Assembly: GCF_034314045.1 (NCBI RefSeq)
Contig: NZ_JAVIWL010000001.1
Coordinates: 2,604,001 to 2,668,000 of the forward strand
DNA: 64,000 nucleotides
Reading direction: 5' to 3'
From: Glaciimonas sp. CA11.2
Lineage (GTDB): Bacteria > Pseudomonadota > Gammaproteobacteria > Burkholderiales > Burkholderiaceae_D
Positions 1-8,921 of the stretch are shown here, in pieces (position 1 is the stretch's first letter; each line of letters begins with the position of its first letter). Both the position numbers and the translations under genes were made by a program. The notes beneath the pieces were generated by a model. The model ran no database searches. It was not told the origin of the DNA and was given only the letters and a program-made list of their open reading frames with translations.

Positions 1-60
1 ACGAATCCGACGCTCCGTAGGATCATAAAAAAGAGGTTTTCTGGGTTGATTTTCTGACAT
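1..60 (-). CDS. 5' end of a leftward gene cut by the window edge; product uncertain
   Basis: An ATG at 60 on the minus strand opens a frame that runs off the left edge without a stop. It gives 20 residues, MSENQPRK followed by PLFYDPTERRIR. A start of the type 'FYDP..RR' is what I recall from membrane-anchored polysaccharide deacetylase/glycosyltransferase proteins of Burkholderiales, but 20 residues cannot establish a family. There is no strong Shine-Dalgarno directly upstream. It lies downstream of the leftward tRNA-Gly and its terminator, so it probably has its own promoter. Confidence applies to the coding call, not to the function. Confidence 0.4.
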   Translation of the reverse strand, partial: MSENQPRKPLFYDPTERRIR

Positions 61-162
61 GCGAGATGGAAAGCTAATTAAAGTGAAAAGGAGCGCGGAC
101 GACGCAGCGTCAGATTCAGGTTGAAAAGGCCCTGATGCAAGCCAAAACAACCGTATCCGCAA

Positions 163-190
163 TAAAAAACGGCACCTAAGAACAGGTGCC
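163..190 (-). terminator. Rho-independent terminator of tRNA-Gly
   Basis: The inverted repeat GGCACCT (171-177) and AGGTGCC (184-190) has a 6-base loop. On the minus strand it is followed by a run of T (A-run at 165-170 on the plus strand). It lies 11 bases beyond the CCA end of the leftward tRNA, the expected place for its terminator. Confidence 0.8.
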
Positions 191-200
191 AGTCGTAACC

Positions 201-274
201 TGGAGCGGATGGAGGGGATCGAACCCTCGTCTAGAGCTTGGGAAGCTCTCGTTCTACCATTGAACTACACCCGC
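201..274 (-). tRNA. tRNA-Gly(CCC)
   Basis: Read on the minus strand this folds into a full cloverleaf. The acceptor stem GCGGGTG pairs with CATCCGC with one G-U. The D stem is GTTC/GAAC. The anticodon stem AGAGC/GCTCT encloses the loop TTCCCAA, so the anticodon is CCC and it reads GGG. The T stem GAGGG/CCCTC carries TTCGATC. The terminal CCA is encoded (plus-strand TGG at 201-203). The 3' half faces left, so any element integrated in its 3' end would lie to the left of 201, outside the window, not in the accessory region to its right. Confidence 0.96.
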
Positions 275-491
275 GATATGCGCATTTTACGCGGATTTTA
301 GCGGTGTTTGTGAAATTGACTAGTGGGCGGTGTGATCGAGAATGTGATGGTTGACTTATCCGGAGTGTGATCGTATTTATTGGTGGATTACCGGTTGTTC
401 ATATTAAAGTAAACTTTTAAGAACTTATAAAAAGTACAAGAGCGGTTTCTCTTTGCCGGGTAAACGATGTGTGGAGGACATCAACGCATTG

Positions 492-1400
492 TTATATGTT
501 GGGGTAGAGAAGGTTTTCATATATCACTGGAAGTAAAGCGAATTCACCCCACCCGAGGTTTTCTATGCATAATCCGACGCCATTATTGGTTACAGATCCA
601 TACATTAAGACGACTCTGTTTTTTGAGTTCTGGTTAATACCTTTTTCGGTTTGTTTTTCATCTGCCAGTTTTAGATAAAAATCAGGAACGCCAGCATGCT
701 TGTATCGAAGTTCTGTCATGCGGATATTCTTTGGTGTTTTCCCCGCATTAAAAGAACTAGTGATCCTTCCGTAATATATTCGAGGAATATCATCTACTTT
801 AGTTACAAACTCAATGTTAAGAAGTAAATCTTGTAGTTGGATCGCATTATTGCTGTTGGGTAAATAAAAATATCGATTGATATTTTCATCAAATTTATTG
901 CAAATACCACGTATTGTTTTGAATTTGCTTGGGAGTTTAAAAGAGTCGCCTCGATGCCTGCCAATAGAGACATTAACAACAGGGCCATTGAGTTCTTCAA
1001 TGGGCGTTGCATCATAATCGGTTGCACTCCGATCTGGGGGGATGGGCTTTTCTTTTATGAAACCTTCCACAATTACCAATTCTTTATTTTGTATTGCTTT
1101 TCTCGCCTCTTCCTCGGTCGCATATTTTTTGCCATCTACTTTTTTTGTGCGCAGTCCGCAATCTGTGTCAATGCTGCTACTGTGCGCAAAGTAGGCTTTC
1201 CTACCATTTGCTGCGAAATCCTTATTTTTGGGCGATCGAAATAAGTTGGCGCTACATTCTGGGCAAAAAATGTGCCCTTTCATGTGCGGTGCATATTCAT
1301 TAATAAGGATTTTTTCTGCAGTGTTGCGTAAGCTCAGTTTTTCGTCAGTTTCAAAAGACCAGCCATTGAGATGAAGTGAGAATTTTATTCTGTTGTCCAT
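492..1400 (-). CDS. Unknown protein with a CoiA-like N-terminal zinc cluster
   Basis: A 302-residue protein with a good ribosome site (AAAGGA six bases before the ATG). Residues 46-81 hold C46-x2-C49, H73 and C81, set in 'FCPEC...YFAH...DC'. This spacing resembles the zinc-binding N-terminal segment of competence protein CoiA-like families, but the CoiA nuclease core is not evident. The remainder has no motif I recognise. It has no signal peptide or membrane segment, so it is probably cytoplasmic. Neighbours are tRNA-Gly and a NERD-domain gene in the same direction. The gene looks AT-richer than the core genes further on, consistent with acquisition by transfer. Function unknown. Confidence 0.7.
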   Translation of the reverse strand: MDNRIKFSLHLNGWSFETDEKLSLRNTAEKILINEYAPHMKGHIFCPECSANLFRSPKNKDFAANGRKAYFAHSSSIDTDCGLRTKKVDGKKYATEEEARKAIQNKELVIVEGFIKEKPIPPDRSATDYDATPIEELNGPVVNVSIGRHRGDSFKLPSKFKTIRGICNKFDENINRYFYLPNSNNAIQLQDLLLNIEFVTKVDDIPRIYYGRITSSFNAGKTPKNIRMTELRYKHAGVPDFYLKLADEKQTEKGINQNSKNRVVLMYGSVTNNGVGLCIENLGWGEFALLPVIYENLLYPNI

Positions 1401-1582
1401 ATTTCATCCTTTATTAGTACGACATCGCGTAATTGAAACAACGTTCACTGTCTGGTTTTATCTTTTGGAACACTCTGCGTAAAGTTATGCAAAGCCAGTT
1501 AATTATTTGGTTAAGGAGCGTGTATTTATAGTCTATATGCGTGCTAATGTGCTTTCTATTCACAGTGATCGGCGATTATTAT

Positions 1583-2353
1583 TTAATTTGTTGTGTACCG
1601 ACAGGCAGGAAATTTGGTGCATCCCTTGAACTGCGATCCGGTATTCACACCGGATTTGACCGTCCGTAAGATTAACGCGCTCCCGCATTTCGGGCATGCG
1701 TTGCTGTTGGCCTTTTCAGTGACAATCGATTTCACATGTTTGACATGCTCACGGCTGGTCTTAAACGATGCAGATTTTCTGCCGCTTCGAATACGTTCGA
1801 TAGCGTCTGCCACCTGACGGGTATCTAGTACTTGCTGATTCACGGATTTAATGAACTTGATATAGCCACCGGCTTGGGTGACATTCTCCGGCATCGGCGT
1901 TTTAAAGGTACTGTCCCCAACAAACACGATGACCGAGTGAATCAAAGAACTATCGAGTTCCAGAAGCGTTTCGAGCGCTTTGACGTGCTTGTAATTTTGA
2001 TGCAAAGGATTTTGGAATTTTGCGGTGTGCTTATAAATCTTCTGCGTCCACGTTTTTTGCTTGGCATCGCCAAAAATCCAGCCCTTCATGTTTTTCGTTT
2101 CAATCACAAAGATACCAAACCTTGACACGATAATGTGATCAATCTGGGTAGTGCCGTCCTCAACGGGCAAGGTCACGTTCTTGATGAGATGGTAGTCCTC
2201 ACGGTTCAAAAAATATTTCGCCGAGATATTGACGATGGCCTCCCCCATCACGCCCTTGAACCAAGGAGATTTGACTACCGCAGCGACAAGAAGCAGTGGG
2301 ATCAAATACCAAAAACTATAAAAAACTTGGCCGAGTATAGGAGTGAAGTCCAT
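1583..2353 (-). CDS. Membrane-anchored NERD nuclease-like protein with C-terminal zinc ribbon
   Basis: 256 residues. One hydrophobic segment lies at about 11-28. A NERD domain (nuclease-related domain) follows at about 35-150, with E38, D72 in 'QIDHI' and E85-T-K87 in 'VIETKN', the residues expected of the restriction-endonuclease-like fold. A topoisomerase-type zinc ribbon closes the protein, with C220-x2-C223 and C245/C251 ('CPKCG', 'GCTKFPAC'). The topology suggests a membrane anchor with a nucleic-acid-acting cytoplasmic domain. The biological role of NERD/zf-C4_Topoisom proteins is unsettled; a DNA-processing or defence role is inference. No clear Shine-Dalgarno precedes the ATG at 2353. 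It shares direction with the upstream unknown gene but 182 bases separate them. Confidence 0.88.
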   Translation of the reverse strand: MDFTPILGQVFYSFWYLIPLLLVAAVVKSPWFKGVMGEAIVNISAKYFLNREDYHLIKNVTLPVEDGTTQIDHIIVSRFGIFVIETKNMKGWIFGDAKQKTWTQKIYKHTAKFQNPLHQNYKHVKALETLLELDSSLIHSVIVFVGDSTFKTPMPENVTQAGGYIKFIKSVNQQVLDTRQVADAIERIRSGRKSASFKTSREHVKHVKSIVTEKANSNACPKCGSALILRTVKSGVNTGSQFKGCTKFPACRYTTN

Positions 2354-3231
2354 TTTTTTATTTGTATAGCGTCGAACAGATGCGTCTTGAGTTGTGCATA
2401 CGACGCAATCAGTTGAGAATTCGGGTGATCGTTGATTTTACTGCAAGAACGGTTGGATAGTGTTGCTCTTTTAATCACTTAGGATCAACTGATGCTTTTC
2501 AACCCCGTGCAAGTTCTTGCAACCCCTTCCCCATTCACGCATTCCACCAAGCACGATGCATCCCCGCACGAGCTGATTAGCAGACATCTCAATGGTGATT
2601 GGCGCTTTAAATTTTACGGAAAACAGAATTGTCGTATTTGTATACTGATAAACGGCGGCTGTTATCCGTGACGACGGTAACTCATACCAAGTTGTACGAG
2701 ATGCATCTGAGATTCCAGACAACTATCTATTCTTTTTTTTAATCAATAGACGGCAACAGTTGTCCCGAAAAAGCTTTACCTAACATCCTGTTGCAATTGT
2801 TCGACCAGTTCTTCGACCAAATAGCGGCGGTGGGGTGGCAATTCTTGGATTTTAACTGCGAGATTAATCACGTCTTGTGGTGGCTTGCTCACACTTTTCG
2901 AGACTCCTTCTTTCACCACCTGAATTAATTTCGCTGGCGATGCACCGTAATGCAACCAATGTTCATCCACCTTCAGCCATTTCCTAAGAGTGGGCGATCA
3001 AGTCGAGTGAGTTTGGTACGACGATGCGATTCAGTGGCGTGCAATATACGATGCTGCGATTTTGAAATATACTGCATTACCGTTAATGACAGCGCTGCTG
3101 CGAACATTGGAGAACCGGCTTTTGGCAAGCCTCATAGTGCTTCAAGGGGCTGCGCTGGGCATCGCCGCTGCTCAAAGGCCTCGACTTGAGGTGCGGGTCG
3201 CACTGAAATACACAGAACAGAAAATTTTTCC
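2354..3231. other. Long degenerate stretch without an intact gene
   Basis: About 880 bases between the NERD gene and the DUF3800 gene. The only coding-like segment is the 64-codon piece at 2776-2970. An 83-codon leftward frame at 2471-2722 has no recognisable composition or ribosome site. This looks like decayed accessory DNA. Confidence 0.5.
2776..2970 (-). pseudogene. Probable 3' remnant of an XRE-type regulator or similar small DNA-binding protein
   Basis: A frame opening with GTG reads V(M)DEHWLHYGASPAKL and ends in a charged helix ('ELPPHRRYLVEELVEQLQQ'). The segment 'VDEHWLHYG' is typical of the tail of an XRE helix-turn-helix domain, with the helix as the usual C-terminal extension. 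Upstream on the same strand a second frame reads 'RLDRPLLGN' and then stops, so a frameshifted longer gene may have existed. No ribosome site supports the GTG. It could instead be an intact 64-residue gene. Confidence 0.3.
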
Positions 3232-4362
3232 ATGCCGATCACCATTGATGTCAACAACTTCCGCAAAAACGTACTGAAGCAACTTCGTGGAGCCAATGAT
3301 AAGTTCGTCATCTACTACGATGAGATCAACAATATTCGTAAGCTGCACCTAAAAAAGGATGGACCCAACGACAAAAGTATGAAGAATTTTGTCCTTGGGG
3401 GTATTGCTCATCGGGCGCTGACATCGCTCACGGGAGAGGCTGAGCTTCGTTCAGCTCTTCGAATTCAAGAATCGGCAGTCGAATTCAAGTTTGAACATAT
3501 TGCCAAAGGCGACTATATGGACGTCTTGAATTCGGGCAAGCTCACTATCATCTTTAATTATCTTCTGAAGAGTCATATCTATATCCACTACACCAATCTA
3601 AACATTGTGTACTGGTCGCTGGTCGATATCATCGAATCGCTGCTCACTGAGAAAAGATTGATGAGCTTCGCGGCTTACCATAGGGAAATCAAGAACGAAT
3701 TTTATGCTATCGTGACCAAGGATATATTGGGATTTCTCGACATATTGGGCAGCTATGGCTACCCGAACATTGATCGGCAAAAGACCGGCGATTTCGCAAG
3801 CGCGGTTCTCGAGCTTTTGAACACCCACGCTCCCGCTCCTCGGACCGTTTTCGACGGCATGCTTAAATCCTTGTTGACAGAGGCTGCTAAACTCGACGAA
3901 CTGGCCTTCTTGGTCAATCACCGCGAGAATATACTTATAGACAGCTTGCACGACTACTTTGTGAGGCCGATGTATATCTTTAAAAAATCCACTCACATCT
4001 TTGATGAAGAGCTGACTGTTCAGCAAAGCCTCAGAAAATTCAAGTTCATGAACGGACCCAAAGAGATTTCCTTTTCTTTTAGAGATTCTAAAACGACTTT
4101 CGGTATCCAGCTATCCGACGTGGTGTGCGGCTTGCTCGGCAAGCACTTCAATTTCATTGAGGAGCACTCGATGAGTGATCTGCTACAAAAGAAGGCAAGC
4201 TTCAACGATACCCAACAGACTAATCTGAATCTTTTAGCCAAGTTGATCAACGTGTCGGATACGATCAGCAATGGCTTCGTTTATCGCACGGCACCGCTGG
4301 ACAGCGATTTCAAACATGAGAGTTTCACCTTTAATCACTCGTGCCCGCCTTATCTTAATTGA
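3232..4362 (+). CDS. DUF3800 domain-containing protein
   Basis: 376 residues. The N-terminal segment 'KFVIYYDEINN' (D30-E31) followed by 'NFVLGGIA' matches the DUF3800 opening (usually a DESG-like acidic motif followed by F-V-L-G-G). Near the end 'FGIQLSDVVCGLLGKHF' matches the conserved C-terminal acidic motif, so the domain appears complete and not truncated. DUF3800 proteins are thought to be RNase H-like enzymes and occur often in variable and defence-associated DNA; no activity is established here. No membrane segment or signal peptide. The upstream DNA shows no clear Shine-Dalgarno. It is flanked by gene-poor DNA on both sides and has no operon partner. Confidence 0.85.
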   Translation: MPITIDVNNFRKNVLKQLRGANDKFVIYYDEINNIRKLHLKKDGPNDKSMKNFVLGGIAHRALTSLTGEAELRSALRIQESAVEFKFEHIAKGDYMDVLNSGKLTIIFNYLLKSHIYIHYTNLNIVYWSLVDIIESLLTEKRLMSFAAYHREIKNEFYAIVTKDILGFLDILGSYGYPNIDRQKTGDFASAVLELLNTHAPAPRTVFDGMLKSLLTEAAKLDELAFLVNHRENILIDSLHDYFVRPMYIFKKSTHIFDEELTVQQSLRKFKFMNGPKEISFSFRDSKTTFGIQLSDVVCGLLGKHFNFIEEHSMSDLLQKKASFNDTQQTNLNLLAKLINVSDTISNGFVYRTAPLDSDFKHESFTFNHSCPPYLN

Positions 4363-4665
4363 GAGTCTTCTCTTCTCGTTTTGATCAAACAGGTTGGGTT
4401 GTTAACCGTATATGATTTTATGCGCCATCAACAAACATACCTCCATCATGCGAACCGAGAAGATATGCCGCTTTACCGGCAAGCATGACCTTGTTCCATT
4501 AAGTTCGTTAGTCATTGCCCTAGAAAGGAAGTCAGTTCTTTTTTTGTCGATGGGCTGAATGCCCTCAGATCATCGTCGTAAATTCTGCGATTACCGAAGC
4601 AGGTTGATACGAGCTGTTGATCTGAAGCGGTGTATTGTCAGAATGTGCAGCCGTCAAAGTGAGCA
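4363..4665. other. Gene-free stretch
   Basis: About 300 bases after the DUF3800 gene. I see no open frame with coding character, no RNA gene and no strong terminator hairpin. Confidence 0.5.
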
Positions 4666-4974
4666 TCATCTTTTTAGTGGTTTTGATATCTGAAAGAAGT
4701 TACCAAGGATGCCTAAAAATTTTAGATGTTGATTTCCCAGATTTGAGTCGTAAGTGCTAAACAGAATGTAATTATTTCTCACGGTGCTGCTAGTTATGAG
4801 ACTGCGAGCCAACCCTCCAAATAACGTTCCCAGTGTTCGAGCTACGTCATCCTTTGTATTGGCTTCCTGAGTGATTGTTTGATGAATGTGTTGCTCGTAG
4901 CTGTCTAGTTTTGGATTTGTAAATGCCAACAACCCTACAATCGCTAGCACTACGATGGTTGATGATAGTTTCAT
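4666..4974 (-). CDS. DUF4359-like small secreted or membrane-anchored protein
   Basis: 102 residues from the ATG at 4974 (CAGG lies eight bases upstream; a GTG three codons earlier is the alternative). The N-terminus is a hydrophobic segment ending 'LLAFTNPKLDSYEQHI'. The 'TNP...Y' junction right after the hydrophobic stretch is characteristic of DUF4359 proteins. The rest is a short periplasmic domain. It stands alone. Function unknown. Confidence 0.6.
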   Translation of the reverse strand: MKLSSTIVVLAIVGLLAFTNPKLDSYEQHIHQTITQEANTKDDVARTLGTLFGGLARSLITSSTVRNNYILFSTYDSNLGNQHLKFLGILGNFFQISKPLKR

Positions 4975-5359
4975 TATTTGCACCTGGAATTATAAATTAC
5001 GGCAATAGTTGCATATCTGGTCGAAAAGTTAGTAGCTTTCTGAGTTCACGATTACATCCGCATATAAATTACACTAGGGTGCACCGCTTCAGACTTCAAC
5101 TTGCTGGTGATGCCTCTTCTTCGCTTAAGCCGAGGTAACGGAGTCTACACGTCGGTTTAGAAATAGGAAATATGATCTCGCTATTGACTTTGTTGTCGCC
5201 TATATAAATTACAGGCCGCGCCGTTCCTAAACCTCCGACCCATCCCGATCAGAATTTGGCATCCAGTGACGCCAAAGCTCTTGAACCTGTTATTCTAGAC
5301 AAGGAAGTCACGATCAAAATAGCCACCAACAAACGCATTTTTAAACCTAAAGCCCAACC
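4975..5359. other. Gene-free stretch
   Basis: Between the divergent DUF4359-like and DJ-1/PfpI genes. A 71-codon rightward frame at 4923-5138 overlaps the DUF4359-like gene and lacks coding character. The promoters of both flanking genes should lie here, but no boxes could be assigned with confidence. Confidence 0.45.
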
Positions 5360-5983
5360 ATGCACATCGCTATTTTGACCTTCGATGGATTCAATGAATT
5401 AGATTCATTAATCGCCTATGGAATGCTTAGCCGGATTTCATTATTGGGAGATGCCAATTGGAAGGTGAGTATTGCCAGTCCCACCGCACGGGTAACTTCA
5501 ATGAACGGGCTAACAATTGACGCTCACATTGATCTGAAAGAAGCAAATTCTGCCGATGCGGTATTGATAGGCAGCGGGATGAAGACGCGGGAAGTGGCTG
5601 GTGATAACTCCATACTCAGCCAAATACAACTCGATCCGGGACGTCAGCTTATAGCGGCACAATGCTCTGGAACGTTTTTGTTGGCGAAGCTTGGCTTATT
5701 AGGCAAAACACCTGCATGCACGGATACAACCAGTAAGCCATGGGTGCAAGCTGCTGGAATAAATATCTTGAACCAGGCATTTTTTGCGCACGGTAATGTG
5801 GCAACTGCTGGCGGATGTTTCTCGGCGCAATACATTTCTGCGTGGATGATAGCGCGGCTAAAAGGAATGGCAGAGGCGAAAGAGGTGCTGCATTATTTTG
5901 CGCCTGTGGGAGAAAAAGAAGAATATGTTGCTCGCGCACTTTTTCATGTCGATGAACACTTCCAGGAACATTCACTTACATAA
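5360..5983 (+). CDS. DJ-1/PfpI family protein (class I glutamine amidotransferase-like)
   Basis: 207 residues in one flavodoxin-like domain. The family signatures are E13 in 'GFNELD' (the acidic partner near the N-terminus), 'VLIGSG' at about 68-73, and the nucleophile elbow 'AAQCSGTFLLAKLGLL' with C102. A GlxA-like segment 'NVATAGGCFSAQYISAWM' follows. The length suits a single-domain DJ-1/PfpI protein with no AraC-type DNA-binding domain attached. Members act as glyoxalases, amidases, isonitrile hydratases or chaperones; the substrate cannot be read from the sequence. It stands alone between leftward genes. Confidence 0.9.
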   Translation: MHIAILTFDGFNELDSLIAYGMLSRISLLGDANWKVSIASPTARVTSMNGLTIDAHIDLKEANSADAVLIGSGMKTREVAGDNSILSQIQLDPGRQLIAAQCSGTFLLAKLGLLGKTPACTDTTSKPWVQAAGINILNQAFFAHGNVATAGGCFSAQYISAWMIARLKGMAEAKEVLHYFAPVGEKEEYVARALFHVDEHFQEHSLT

Positions 5984-6094
5984 CAAACTTTGAAGGTGCC
6001 ATGCCTGCAACTGGCTATATGGAAGAGTGCGATCTTTTGTCGGCCCAGCGCCAAGGGGAAAGTTTGGGATGGGCACCGATAGTACATTAACCTT

Positions 6095-6685
6095 CTAGGC
6101 AATACTCAATTCAATGTGATATAGCGCCCAAGGGCACAAGGGAAAACGCGCTGATAGCGGTCGCGCCATCATGTCGGGGAAGCTATTTGGCGCGTACACG
6201 GCCCACAAAGGCCCCAATCCTCCCAAGGGAATCGGCTGTCCATCCAGATGCGTAGCAACGATAAAGCGGTATTTTCGTATATCGGACAGTGCGACCTGCA
6301 CTACATAACCATCGACCGCACGTAATTTGACCGCTGTATTTCCGGGCAATGCTTTGTCGGCCGCAGCCGCGATAACATCGGTTAGCAGTGGCCCACGCAA
6401 CGCATGCGGTTTGGCGTCGTATTCCAGAGTGGGATTTATGTCAACAGCAGGTAAAGAAGTCAGGGTTGCGAAATTGAAAACATATGCCTTGTCAAACTGT
6501 ATGTTTTGCTTATGCATCATTTGATCCAACGCCGGATCTAACGCGCCGCGATTACCTTTGCCGATTGCACCGCTGATCGTTAATAGTGTTGGGCCGGTTT
6601 CTTTAATCGATTCTGTTCGTTTTTTTGCGAAAGCCGGGATGGTGGTAGCGCTCAGTGCGGCTAACAGAAATTTTCTTTTTTTCAT
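6095..6685 (-). CDS. Exported SUOX-like (oxidoreductase molybdopterin-binding fold) domain protein
   Basis: 196 residues. The N-terminus 'MKKRKFLLAALSATTIPAFA' is a signal peptide. The rest is a compact domain of the sulfite-oxidase/YedY molybdopterin fold ('GPLLTDVIAAA', 'VDGYVVQVALSDI', 'ATHLDGQPIPLGGLGPLWAVY', terminal 'CPWALYHIEL'). The usual Mo-coordinating cysteine in a central position is missing; the only cysteine is in the terminal segment. It may therefore not bind the cofactor and could act as a small periplasmic binding or accessory protein. Single gene; the upstream 290 bases are AT-rich and hold its promoter. Confidence 0.75.
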   Translation of the reverse strand: MKKRKFLLAALSATTIPAFAKKRTESIKETGPTLLTISGAIGKGNRGALDPALDQMMHKQNIQFDKAYVFNFATLTSLPAVDINPTLEYDAKPHALRGPLLTDVIAAAADKALPGNTAVKLRAVDGYVVQVALSDIRKYRFIVATHLDGQPIPLGGLGPLWAVYAPNSFPDMMARPLSARFPLCPWALYHIELSIA

Positions 6686-6976
6686 GCTGATCTTTCGATA
6701 AATTGATCGGTGGCGGTTGTTAATGATTAGTTTTAAATCGCACGTGGGATGGGCGCACTTAACGACGATTTGTGGTGGTTTTTGATCTTGAAATAGTGAC
6801 GATTATTGATCCCTAAAATTAAACCAAATCGAGAATCTATAGGCTTTATCCTATGCTTTGAAGGCAAATAATCATCACCACCACTTCAAATTTTTAGTCA
6901 TTTTTCAATCGTTTCAAGCCCATTGTTCCGAATTCATGAGGCTTCGATAGAAAAGATACCTCGACATTGATCGTTT

Positions 6977-7558
6977 TTACATCCCTTTTTCAATTGCTTT
7001 TTCAATTCGCCGATCAGGGATTAACCACATGATTGCGACCAAAACATACAACGCCAGCGCGACCCATCGATTGACAAAAGAGAGTGGGATGGCGATGGCA
7101 TAACCGACTACTGACAGCTTACCTTTCGTGTCGCTGCCTATGGCTTTGGATAGCGGCGAATCTTTTCCATGAAGCTTGATCAGACTACGACTGAGGATGT
7201 AATAAGCAATGCCAGCCATCAACAAAACCATGCCATATAGCGCAGTTGGTACTTCGGAAAAGTGGTTTTCGCCCATCCAGCCGGTGGCGAACGGGATGAG
7301 CGAGAGCCAGAACAGAAGATGCAAATTCGCCCAAAGAACAGGGCCGTTGATCTTCTGTACCGCGTGCAGCATATGGTGGTGATTATTCCAATAGATGCCG
7401 GTGTAGACAAAACTGAGGATGTAACTGAAGAAGACCGGGTAGATCAGCCGCAGTGATGCGAGATCGTCACCGTGTGGCACTTTCATCTCAAGCACCATGA
7501 TGGTGATGATGATGGCGATCACACCGTCGCTAAATGCTTCCAGGCGATTTTTGCCCAT
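6977..7558 (-). CDS. TMEM175 (DUF1211) family potassium channel-like membrane protein
   Basis: 193 residues from the ATG at 7558, which has AAAGGA eight bases upstream. The frame stays open for another 86 codons, but that part is repetitive and non-coding in character. The signature 'RLEAFSDGVIAIIITIMVLEM' (residues 5-25) is the TMEM175 first-helix motif (RxxxFSDGVxAI). About six membrane segments follow, with 'YWNNHHHMLH' in the second or third, also typical. Bacterial TMEM175 proteins form potassium-selective tetrameric channels. It is divergent from the bestrophin gene, so two ion-channel genes share one intergenic region. Confidence 0.9.
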   Translation of the reverse strand: MGKNRLEAFSDGVIAIIITIMVLEMKVPHGDDLASLRLIYPVFFSYILSFVYTGIYWNNHHHMLHAVQKINGPVLWANLHLLFWLSLIPFATGWMGENHFSEVPTALYGMVLLMAGIAYYILSRSLIKLHGKDSPLSKAIGSDTKGKLSVVGYAIAIPLSFVNRWVALALYVLVAIMWLIPDRRIEKAIEKGM

Positions 7559-7702
7559 TCCGCGTTTCCTTTGCAAGTTTATAAGCACCTGATGAAAGAT
7601 ATTAACCCATTGCAGTGATGAGAATAATTTGATACAACGCGTTGAAAACTGCTCGTTGCAACTACCAGCATTGCTAGTAATAATCCAAGTAACGCAGCTA
7701 GC

Positions 7703-7738
7703 AACTAAGCCATTAACTAAGCCATTAACTAAGCTATC
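7703..7738. repeat. Three tandem 12-bp units
   Basis: AACTAAGCCATT occurs at 7703-7714 and 7715-7726, then the variant AACTAAGCTATC at 7727-7738. It lies in the intergenic space between the divergent TMEM175 and bestrophin genes, where their promoters should be. Confidence 0.85.
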
Positions 7739-7852
7739 AACCGAGCCAATAAGTCCAGCACATTTCTTATGCGATCTGAGAGATTGACGCGTTGTCGGCA
7801 TTGTCACTATAATCACTCACATATTAGTGAAATTTAAAAATAGAGATTCCAA

Positions 7853-8794
7853 ATGATTATCAGAGATCGTCCGTCCGGGTTCAGGCTGTTTTTATTGCTC
7901 CGAGGATCGGTGATGCCGAGGATTCTGCCGTCGCTGATCGTCAACACGTTGGTGGCCACTGCGGTGACGCTGACGCATGGCGATTTGTTTGATCTTAAAA
8001 TCACACTGACGACGATTCCGTTTACGTTGATCGGACTGCCGATAGCGATTTTTTTGGGATTTCGTAACAATGCAGCTTATGACCGATTTTGGGAAGGGCG
8101 CAAATTATGGGGTGAACTGGTCCATAGAAGCCGGAGCTTCTCGCGTCAGTGTCAAAGCCTGATTTCCTATTCGGAACCTGCGGTCGCCAGTCTTGGCCTG
8201 GCGGATACGCGCGTGCGCATGATCTACCGTGCAATCGCTTTCGCGCACGCTTTGCGCCATCATCTGCGTGACTGCAATGTTGATACGGAGCTGAAAAGCT
8301 TGCTCCTTGAATCTGAATGGCAGCAGATAGACAAGTCGTCAAACAAACCAGATTTCCTCATGATGAGAATGGGGCTGGATCTGCAGCGGTGCATCAAAGA
8401 GGGACGAATTGAGCCATGCCTCGCTGGCCAGATAGATGCCAGCTTGTCTTCGATGACGGCCGCAGCTGCGTCTTGCGAGCGCATAAAAAGCACGCCGATT
8501 CCATTTTCTTACACACTGTTATTGCATCGAACGGCTTATATCTACTGCTTTCTTTTACCGTTTGGATTGGTCGATTCGATTGGATTTATGACACCGTTTG
8601 TGGTCGCCATTGTAGCCTACACATTTTTCGGTCTGGACGCGTTGGGCGATGAGATAGAAGAACCATTTGGCATGGAATCGAATGATCTGCCACTGGATGC
8701 AATTTGCCGAACAATCGAAATTAATTTGCGTGAATCGCTAGCAGATAAAAACATTCCACCGCCGCTGGAAGTGGTCAATTATTGCCTGACTTAA
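7853..8794 (+). CDS. Bestrophin family (UPF0187/YneE-type) ion channel
   Basis: 313 residues. It opens 'MIIRDRPSGFRLFLLLRGSVMPRILPSL' with the bestrophin N-terminal helix, then 'FLGFRNNAAYDRFWEGRKLWGELV', the most conserved block of the family (R-N-N-A-Y-x-R-W-W-E in relatives). A second pair of membrane helices lies at about 215-260 ('SYTLLLHRTAYIYCFLLPFGLVDSIGF'), then 'YTFFGLDALGDEIEEPFG', the conserved acidic motif. Length matches the bacterial family. Bacterial bestrophins are pentameric cation or anion channels. Only a weak ribosome site precedes the ATG. Confidence 0.92.
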   Translation: MIIRDRPSGFRLFLLLRGSVMPRILPSLIVNTLVATAVTLTHGDLFDLKITLTTIPFTLIGLPIAIFLGFRNNAAYDRFWEGRKLWGELVHRSRSFSRQCQSLISYSEPAVASLGLADTRVRMIYRAIAFAHALRHHLRDCNVDTELKSLLLESEWQQIDKSSNKPDFLMMRMGLDLQRCIKEGRIEPCLAGQIDASLSSMTAAAASCERIKSTPIPFSYTLLLHRTAYIYCFLLPFGLVDSIGFMTPFVVAIVAYTFFGLDALGDEIEEPFGMESNDLPLDAICRTIEINLRESLADKNIPPPLEVVNYCLT

Positions 8795-8921
8795 TTCATA
8801 AAAAATCTTAATCTTCGCTGCGACAATCGTGTATCAATAGTGCTATGGCTTGCTGACATATAAAGCTTTGCAGATGAGGTTAATGCAAACTGAATAACAT
8901 TCGATATGAAGGCTATTGCTG

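Noticed and set aside
201..4362. Integration of an island into the 3' end of tRNA-Gly
   Set aside because: The tRNA's 3' end faces left, away from the accessory genes, and no repeat of its 3' end was seen to the right.
7559..7816. Upstream extension of the TMEM175 frame to 279 codons
   Set aside because: The extra 86 codons include a 12-bp tandem repeat and lack coding character, while the ATG at 7558 has AAAGGA and begins the family motif.
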